A program made the translations under genes and the position numbers. A DNA stretch of 11,815 bases, taken from the NCBI GenBank assembly GCA_003231075.1, contig QIIF01000136.1:1-11815 (forward strand), given 5' to 3'. Within the stretch, counting starts at the first letter, position 1. Each line of letters begins with the position of its first letter. The notes under the pieces were generated by a model. That model did no database searches. It saw only the letters and a program-made list of their open reading frames with translations, and was not told the origin of the DNA. The stretch is from Candidatus Falkowiibacteriota bacterium. GTDB lineage: Bacteria; Patescibacteriota; Patescibacteriia; Patescibacteriales; SZUA-104. Of this stretch, positions 7,240-11,815 are shown piece after piece.

Positions 7240-7267
7240 CCCCCCTTTTTTTAAAAAAGGGGAGGGG
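7240..7267 (+). promoter_or_regulatory. C/G hairpin that includes the Shine-Dalgarno region of the propeller gene
   Basis: Six C (7240-7245), seven T and six A are followed by GGGG-A-GGGG (7259-7267), giving the near-perfect palindrome CCCCTTTTTTTAAAAAAGGGG at 7242-7262. The G-rich right arm contains GGAGG (7261-7265), 12 nt before the ATG at 7278, the only Shine-Dalgarno-like sequence there. Folding would bury it. This could be a dispersed palindromic repeat that landed at the start site, or a translational switch. Regulation is inferred only from the overlap. Confidence 0.5.
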
Positions 7268-7277
7268 TATTAAAATT

Positions 7278-9539
7278 ATGCCAAAAAAAATTATCATCAA
7301 AATAATCATTATTGTTTTAGCGCTTGTGTTCGTTTTGAGCGGATATTTTTTTGTTGCAAGCATAAAAAATTTATCAAAACAGTCCGTCCGTTCGTTAATA
7401 AATAATGAGAATAACAGGAACGGCAAAATTTTTATGTCAACAAAGGATCAATTGGCGGCGCAGACCAAAATTAAAAAGTTTAAAAACTATAAAGAGTTGA
7501 AAGATTTTTTGCAAAACGGGCCGATTAATTCACGCTCTTACGGTTTTTTTAACGGTTTAGCCGGAAGCGAAAAAATATCAAGAGAAACAATGATTGATCC
7601 CGGTATGCCTACGATGGCAAAGCTGGACAGCGGGCAGTCGGATTTAAGCGGTTCTAATGATTATTCCACAACCAATATTCAAGTGAAAGGAGTTGATGAG
7701 CCGGATATTATAAAAACGGATGGAAAATATATTTACGCCGTATCCGGCAATAATTTATTTATCGTGGATGCTTATCCGGCGGGTAAAGCCGATATTTTAT
7801 CCAAAATAGAATTTAAAGCAAGACCGCAGGATATTTTCGTTAACGGCGGCAATTTGGTTGTTTTTGGCAGAAATAACAATATCCGCGATGCCGCGATTTA
7901 TAAGACATTAAAAAGAAGGGGCAACTATGTTTTTTTTAAAGTATTTAATATAAAAGATAAAAAAAATCCGAAGCAGATTCGCGATTTGGATTTTGAGGGA
8001 AATTATTCCAATGCCAGAATGATCGGCGATTATGTTTATTTTATAACCTCGGATTATTCCTATTATTATAATAATGAAATTCCTCTGCCCGCTATTATTA
8101 AAGATGAAAAAATCGTTTTAAATAAATGCGCCGGCGAAAAATGCGCGATGCCGCCGGTTTATTATTTTGACATTCCGTATGACAGTTATCATTTTACCAC
8201 CGTCACAGCCATTAATGTAAAAAATAATAATGAAAATATTAACAGCGAAACATATATGCTTTCCGGCCGTCAAAATATGTATGTATCGCAAAATAATATT
8301 TATATAACTTACACAAAATATATTAGCGAGTGGCAATTACGGATGGAAGTAATGAAAAAAATAATTTATCCGATGCTGCCGGCGAAAGACCGGGAGCGAG
8401 TAGATAAAATTGAAGCGGTGGAAAATTTTATTTTGTCGCCGGCGGAAAAAACGAGAAAAATAGGTATGATGCTGGCAGGATTTACCGCGGCGTTATCCGA
8501 AGAAAAAGAAAAAAAATTAAAAGAGGAAATTGACGCGGCGATGCGTAAAAAGTATAAGGATATTTCCAAGGAATTGGAAAAAACCGTAATCCATAAAATA
8601 TCCATAGATAAAGGTGTGCTGAAATATAAGACTTTCGGGGAAGTTCCCGGTTATGTTTTGAATCAATTTTCCATGGATGAGCATAACGGATATTTTCGCA
8701 TAGCCACTACTAAAAGCAGGAGATGGTCGCAATTCGCTGAGAACAGCCAACAGCAATCTTACAGTAATTTATATGTATTGGATAAAAATTTAAAAATTAT
8801 CGGAGCGTTGGAGGGAATGGCTCCCGGCGAGAAAATCTATTCGGTGAGATTTATGCAGGATAGGGCGTATATGGCGGCTTTTAAGCAGACTGATCCGCTT
8901 TTTGTTATTGATCTTAAAGATCCGAAAAATCCAAAAGCATTGGGCAAACTAAAAATACCAGGATTTTCCAATTATTTGCATCCGTATGACAAAAATATTT
9001 TAATCGGAATCGGCAAAGAAACCAAAGAAAACAAACGAGGCGGAGTTATCACCGGAGGAATTAAATTATCGTTATTTGATGTTTCCGATGTGGCGAATCC
9101 CAAAGAAATTGATAAATATATATTGGGAGGCCGGGGAAGCGACTCTATCGCTCTTCGCGACCATAAAGCGTTTTTGTTTTCCCGCGCTAAAAATTTATTG
9201 GTAATTCCGGTTACTATTAGAAAATCAGTTGATGGCGCAAGTTATCCAAAACTTATTTTTAACGGCGCGGCGGTGTTTAAGGTTGATAAAACCGGCTTTA
9301 AGTTAAGGGGGAAAATTAACCATTCTAATGGAGGGAAAAAGGGAGAATCGGAGAAATGGGACGGATACGGTTATTATAATAATACCGTAAAAAGGAGTTT
9401 ATATATCGGTGATATTTTATACACTTTTTCTTCAAAATATTTAAAGATGAATAAATTAAATGACTTGGAATTGGTAAAAAATTTGAAATTAGAAAAAGGA
9501 GATACGGCATCTGATAATGATTTTAAGATAATTAATTAA
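7278..9539 (+). CDS. Membrane-anchored beta-propeller protein (COG4880-like)
   Basis: A 753-residue protein of the family described as secreted proteins with a C-terminal beta-propeller distantly related to WD40 (COG4880). Residues 4-27 form one hydrophobic helix after a KK start: a signal anchor with the rest outside the membrane. The family signature TTNIQVKGVDEPDIIKTDGK spans about 132-151. Blade-like stretches follow, for example FVIDLKDPKNPKALGKLKIP from 543, the conserved LHPYD around 567-571 and LFDVSDVANPKEIDKY around 600. Between about 356 and 446 lies a charged helical insertion interrupting the blades. C284 and C289 form a close pair that could make a disulfide or bind metal. The family's molecular function is unknown; propellers usually bind partners or sugars. 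It has its own promoter at 7094-7122 and leads a run of same-strand genes for exported or membrane proteins. Confidence 0.9.
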   Translation: MPKKIIIKIIIIVLALVFVLSGYFFVASIKNLSKQSVRSLINNENNRNGKIFMSTKDQLAAQTKIKKFKNYKELKDFLQNGPINSRSYGFFNGLAGSEKISRETMIDPGMPTMAKLDSGQSDLSGSNDYSTTNIQVKGVDEPDIIKTDGKYIYAVSGNNLFIVDAYPAGKADILSKIEFKARPQDIFVNGGNLVVFGRNNNIRDAAIYKTLKRRGNYVFFKVFNIKDKKNPKQIRDLDFEGNYSNARMIGDYVYFITSDYSYYYNNEIPLPAIIKDEKIVLNKCAGEKCAMPPVYYFDIPYDSYHFTTVTAINVKNNNENINSETYMLSGRQNMYVSQNNIYITYTKYISEWQLRMEVMKKIIYPMLPAKDRERVDKIEAVENFILSPAEKTRKIGMMLAGFTAALSEEKEKKLKEEIDAAMRKKYKDISKELEKTVIHKISIDKGVLKYKTFGEVPGYVLNQFSMDEHNGYFRIATTKSRRWSQFAENSQQQSYSNLYVLDKNLKIIGALEGMAPGEKIYSVRFMQDRAYMAAFKQTDPLFVIDLKDPKNPKALGKLKIPGFSNYLHPYDKNILIGIGKETKENKRGGVITGGIKLSLFDVSDVANPKEIDKYILGGRGSDSIALRDHKAFLFSRAKNLLVIPVTIRKSVDGASYPKLIFNGAAVFKVDKTGFKLRGKINHSNGGKKGESEKWDGYGYYNNTVKRSLYIGDILYTFSSKYLKMNKLNDLELVKNLKLEKGDTASDNDFKIIN

Positions 9540-9556
9540 AAGCGGAAAAACAAAAA

Positions 9557-9595
9557 AATAAACGGCATTTTAATATTAACGCCCCGCCGTTTATT
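9557..9595. terminator. Hairpin after the propeller gene; best as a leftward terminator
   Basis: AATAAACGGC (9557-9566) pairs perfectly with GCCGTTTATT (9586-9595), loop 19 nt. It lies about 17 nt after the propeller stop. On the + strand no T-run follows the stem beyond its own TTTATT. On the minus strand the stem is followed by TTTTT, G, TTTTT, the layout of an intrinsic terminator. It may act in both directions, partly separating the propeller gene from the next one. Confidence 0.5.
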
Positions 9596-9618
9596 ATCTG
9601 TTATCTGCCTCCTAAAAT

Positions 9619-10056
9619 ATGTCCAAGCAAATAAAAATTTTATTGCTTTTGTTTGTATTTGCCGCGGTTGTTTTTGTTTTATATTTTTTTAAAACTGCCA
9701 AGCCGGCCGTAATCGCCAATAAACAAATTAATAAGATCAGTGAAAAAATAAATAAAAAAACAGATAAAATTGATTTGGAGCGGGTAAAAGCGCAGTATAA
9801 AAATGATGTTAATAATATTTTATCCAATTATTCCAATTTAATTCAAACTAATAATTTTACCGCCGCGCAAATTAAGTCAATTAAAAAACAATTGTTAGGG
9901 TTAAAAGTGCCGTCAATGTTTAAAGACTTGCATGTTAATCTTGTTTTGGCGGTGACCAAGATGGAGAATTTTTTATCAAACGGCAACAGCGAAGATAAAT
10001 TTTTTAGCCAAAAAATGATTAATAAAAGTAAGAAGAATTATAATTGGCTGAAATAG
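9619..10056 (+). CDS. Small membrane-anchored helical protein, family unknown
   Basis: A 145-residue protein with one N-terminal hydrophobic segment (residues 5-24, ILLLLFVFAAVVFVLYFF) after MSKQ. The rest should lie outside the membrane. This part is lysine- and asparagine-rich and predicted helical by eye: a first amphipathic stretch at 35-60, then LERVKAQYKNDVNNILSNYS, QIKSIKKQLLGLKVP and FKDLHVNLVLAVTKMENFL. The LKVP-x(4)-KDLHxNLVLA section looks like a conserved core. I do not recognise a named family and assign no function. It sits 79 nt after the propeller gene and shares its anchor-plus-outside-domain design. There is no Shine-Dalgarno site; oddly CCTCCT, its complement, sits 5 nt before the ATG. 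The start is the only ATG that keeps the membrane anchor. Confidence 0.75.
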   Translation: MSKQIKILLLLFVFAAVVFVLYFFKTAKPAVIANKQINKISEKINKKTDKIDLERVKAQYKNDVNNILSNYSNLIQTNNFTAAQIKSIKKQLLGLKVPSMFKDLHVNLVLAVTKMENFLSNGNSEDKFFSQKMINKSKKNYNWLK

Positions 10057-10061
10057 GCATA

Positions 10062-10126
10062 ATTCAAATATTCAAATTACCCCGTGAAAGGATAAATTCA
10101 AATGCTTCAAATAAGATAATTTGAAT
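10062..10126. repeat. ATTCAAAT-type repeats with a 10-bp inverted pair
   Basis: ATTCAAAT occurs in tandem at 10062-10077 and again near 10095, with a CTTCAAAT variant after it. ATTCAAATTA (10070-10079) pairs perfectly with TAATTTGAAT (10117-10126) across 37 nt. It fills the gap between the two neighbouring genes. It may be a weak terminator or a binding-site array; it could also be ordinary AT-rich spacer. Confidence 0.45.
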
Positions 10127-10154
10127 AATAATTTGTAGATTAGAATTATATATT

Positions 10155-10916
10155 ATGAAGTATAACCGTTTTTTGCCATTATTAATCCCGTTTATTATTT
10201 TTGTATTATTTGAGGTTTTTTTCTTTAATGCGAAAGCAATTTACGCGGTTTTGGTTTTTTCAAATTTATTGATTTTTTTTGCGATAACCCAATTTGCCAA
10301 AGCAAGCGATGCGTCAAAAAACTGGTGGAATTTTTTAATTCTTCCAATGTTGTTTACAACCGGCTTGGCGGCTTATTCAGTATTATTCGCCAGTAATCTT
10401 TTTGTTCAATTATTGTTTATTGTTAATCTTGTTTTTTTGTATTTTTATTTAAAAATTATTTATTATTATTTAGTTCAGACAAACTTGTATAAAAATTTAT
10501 CCCTTGAAAACATTTCTTCTTTCGGCAATCTTTTGGCTTTCTTTTTTATTTCATCGGTAATTTACGGCTTGCAATCTTTTTTAAACGCCCCTATTTGGTT
10601 TTTGGCTGTTATTGCGGCCGCCACGGCCGCGTTGATAATCTATCAGACGGTGTGGGCGAACGGGGCGGCGGCGAGATCCGCGGTTATTTATGTTTTAATC
10701 GGCAGTTTGATTCTGGTGGAACTGGCGTGGGCTATGTCGTTTTTGCCTTTAAATTTTAACGCCGCCGGATTAATTTTAACAATATGCTATTATATGTTAA
10801 TAGGAATGATTAAGCACCATTTATTGGATAATTTAGAAAAAAGAACAATAAAGCTGTATTTATCATTAGGTATTGGCAGCATATTGATTATTTTATTAAC
10901 GGCAAGATGGATGTAA
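10155..10916 (+). CDS. Polytopic membrane protein, family unknown
   Basis: A 253-residue, very hydrophobic protein with about eight or nine membrane helices, roughly at 6-24, 28-47, 60-80, 83-107, 122-140, 146-167, 175-195, 202-219 and 233-249. Charged residues are few and lie in short loops (for example KASDASKNWW at 49-58 and KHHLLDNLEKR at 220-230). E189 and W192 in a late helix (LILVELAWAMSFLPLNF) and the H221-H222 pair are the polar residues most likely to matter. No transporter, enzyme or secretion-family motif is recognised, and no function is assigned. It is followed after about 106 nt by the HtrA-like gene on the same strand, and could be a membrane partner of the exported proteins around it. 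The ATG at 10155 directly precedes the first helix. Confidence 0.82.
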   Translation: MKYNRFLPLLIPFIIFVLFEVFFFNAKAIYAVLVFSNLLIFFAITQFAKASDASKNWWNFLILPMLFTTGLAAYSVLFASNLFVQLLFIVNLVFLYFYLKIIYYYLVQTNLYKNLSLENISSFGNLLAFFFISSVIYGLQSFLNAPIWFLAVIAAATAALIIYQTVWANGAAARSAVIYVLIGSLILVELAWAMSFLPLNFNAAGLILTICYYMLIGMIKHHLLDNLEKRTIKLYLSLGIGSILIILLTARWM

Positions 10917-10952
10917 GGGGCCGCTTGATGATATTATCGCAACTTACAGCGC

Positions 10953-10993
10953 ATAACTCATAATATGACTAAGCATTGGTAAACACGAGTTAT
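10953..10993 (+). terminator. Weak inverted repeat in the gap after the membrane protein
   Basis: ATAACTC (10953-10959) pairs with GAGTTAT (10987-10993) across a 27-nt loop, and T-rich sequence (TTATTTTATTATTAT) follows. This is a feeble terminator-like layout. The large loop makes it uncertain; a binding-site dyad is equally possible. Nothing else was recognised in the gap 10917-11022. Confidence 0.25.
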
Positions 10994-11022
10994 AAATTAT
11001 TTTATTATTATCCCAATTTTAT

Positions 11023-11815
11023 ATGGCCGCAAATAAAAGAAACAGTTTTATAACTATCATAATTTTAGCTGTTGTGTTCGGTATGGCCGCCGGTGTTGTC
11101 GGTGATTTAATCGCCAGAGCGTATTTGTTGGATAATAATTTTAATCTGCCGTTTTATGGAGAAATCAAAGTTTCCAATGGAGGATATCGCGGATCCAATA
11201 TAATTATCAGAGACGCTAAGAAAGTGGTGGTTGAGCAGAATAATAGAATAATAGAAACAATAGATTCTGTCCAAAGCAGTTTGGTCGGTATTTATAAAAA
11301 AAATCTTTTACAAAAATCAACCGCACAAACAGAGGAATTTAATCTGGGAAATTATTATAAATTAGGGCAAGAGCTGGCGCAAGGCATTATTATTACCAGT
11401 GACGGCTGGATTATAACGGATTTTAAGCCGGATAATATGAATTATGTCATTATTACCCGGGATAAAAAAATTTATTCCATTGATAAAATAGAAAACGATC
11501 CGTTGACGGGGTTTTATTTTTTACATGTGCTGGCGAAAGATTTTCCCGTCAGAAAATTCGCCGAAGCAAGCGAGATAAAGAACGGGCAATTGGTGTTAGC
11601 AGTTAGCTGGACGGGCGAGGCGGAATTAAATTCAATCGTCAGTAGCTCCGACGCTGGCAATAATGTGCTGTTTTTCAGTGATAGCTTTTTAAGTAAGATT
11701 TTATTGGCTGAAAATTTAGGAAAAAAATTCAGAGGATCATTTTTATTTAATTTGTCCGGTGATATTATCGGGCTATCCGATAAAAACGGAGCAGTGGAGC
11801 CGATTTATCATTTTA
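11023..11815 (+). CDS. HtrA/DegP-like trypsin-fold protein with a lost catalytic triad (5' part)
   Basis: The first 264 residues are present and the frame is still open at the window end. Residues 9-31 form an N-terminal membrane anchor; a linker with a coiled-coil look (about 65-95) leads to a trypsin-fold domain of HtrA type. The family landmark SDGYILTNNHVV appears as TSDGWIITDFKPD, putting K135 at the catalytic His. DPxTDLAVLKV appears as DPLTGFYFLHV, putting G163 at the Asp. GNSGGPL-IN appears as KFRGSFLFN followed by LSGDIIGL, putting R237 at the Ser. The spacings 135/163/237 closely match 105/135/210 of E. coli DegP. The fold is thus recognisable while the active site is gone: probably a non-enzymatic pseudoprotease, perhaps a binding or scaffold protein outside the membrane. 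A PDZ domain might follow beyond the window. The ATG at 11023 is the only start preserving the anchor; no Shine-Dalgarno site is seen. Confidence 0.82.
   Translation, partial: MAANKRNSFITIIILAVVFGMAAGVVGDLIARAYLLDNNFNLPFYGEIKVSNGGYRGSNIIIRDAKKVVVEQNNRIIETIDSVQSSLVGIYKKNLLQKSTAQTEEFNLGNYYKLGQELAQGIIITSDGWIITDFKPDNMNYVIITRDKKIYSIDKIENDPLTGFYFLHVLAKDFPVRKFAEASEIKNGQLVLAVSWTGEAELNSIVSSSDAGNNVLFFSDSFLSKILLAENLGKKFRGSFLFNLSGDIIGLSDKNGAVEPIYHF

Noticed and set aside
9608..9613. CCTCCT before the small anchored protein, an AGGAGG Shine-Dalgarno on the minus strand
   Set aside because: No ATG, GTG or TTG with a credible reading frame follows at a suitable distance on the minus strand.

Overview
The window is AT-rich bacterial DNA from an unnamed organism. 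Low GC, lysine- and asparagine-rich proteins, few clear Shine-Dalgarno sites, many short palindromes between genes and a COG4880-type propeller protein would fit a Candidate Phyla Radiation (Patescibacteria) genome or another uncultured low-GC lineage. This is an inference from style; no rRNA or ribosomal protein gene is present. One gene ends in TGA with a sensible C-terminus, so the TGA-recoded lineages are unlikely. I see no tRNA, rRNA, CRISPR array or transposase.

Region 1 (1-3937, + strand) is the end of a defence operon. A type I restriction motor/nuclease subunit (hsdR) is followed after 2 nt by a YgjP-type zinc metallopeptidase. The partner genes hsdM and hsdS are not in the window and may lie upstream. 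Region 2 (3938-4558) is a 621-bp convergent gap. It holds a hairpin, a start-less orphan reading frame and a 153-bp tandem repeat (about 1.9 copies) built from nested palindromes. Region 3 (4559-5992, - strand) is a complete MATE-family exporter carrying both conserved N-lobe aspartates.

Region 4 (5993-7097) is a divergent gap of about 420 bp followed by a small family 2 glycosyltransferase. The gap holds a 13-bp perfect hairpin in the exporter leader, two possible + strand promoters, a terminator-like hairpin, and a run of C/G-clamped palindromes ending just before the glycosyltransferase start.

Region 5 (7094-11815, + strand) looks like an envelope or secretion cluster. A near-consensus promoter (TTGACG, 17 nt, TATAAT) overlaps the glycosyltransferase stop. 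It is followed by a membrane-anchored beta-propeller protein, a small membrane-anchored helical protein, a polytopic membrane protein, and the 5' part of an HtrA-like protein running off the window end. By my alignment the HtrA-like protein has lost all three catalytic triad residues. The first, second and fourth proteins each have one N-terminal membrane anchor and an outside domain, so a shared role at the cell surface is plausible but unproven. The degenerate HtrA-like protein and its neighbours are the best candidates for something undescribed.
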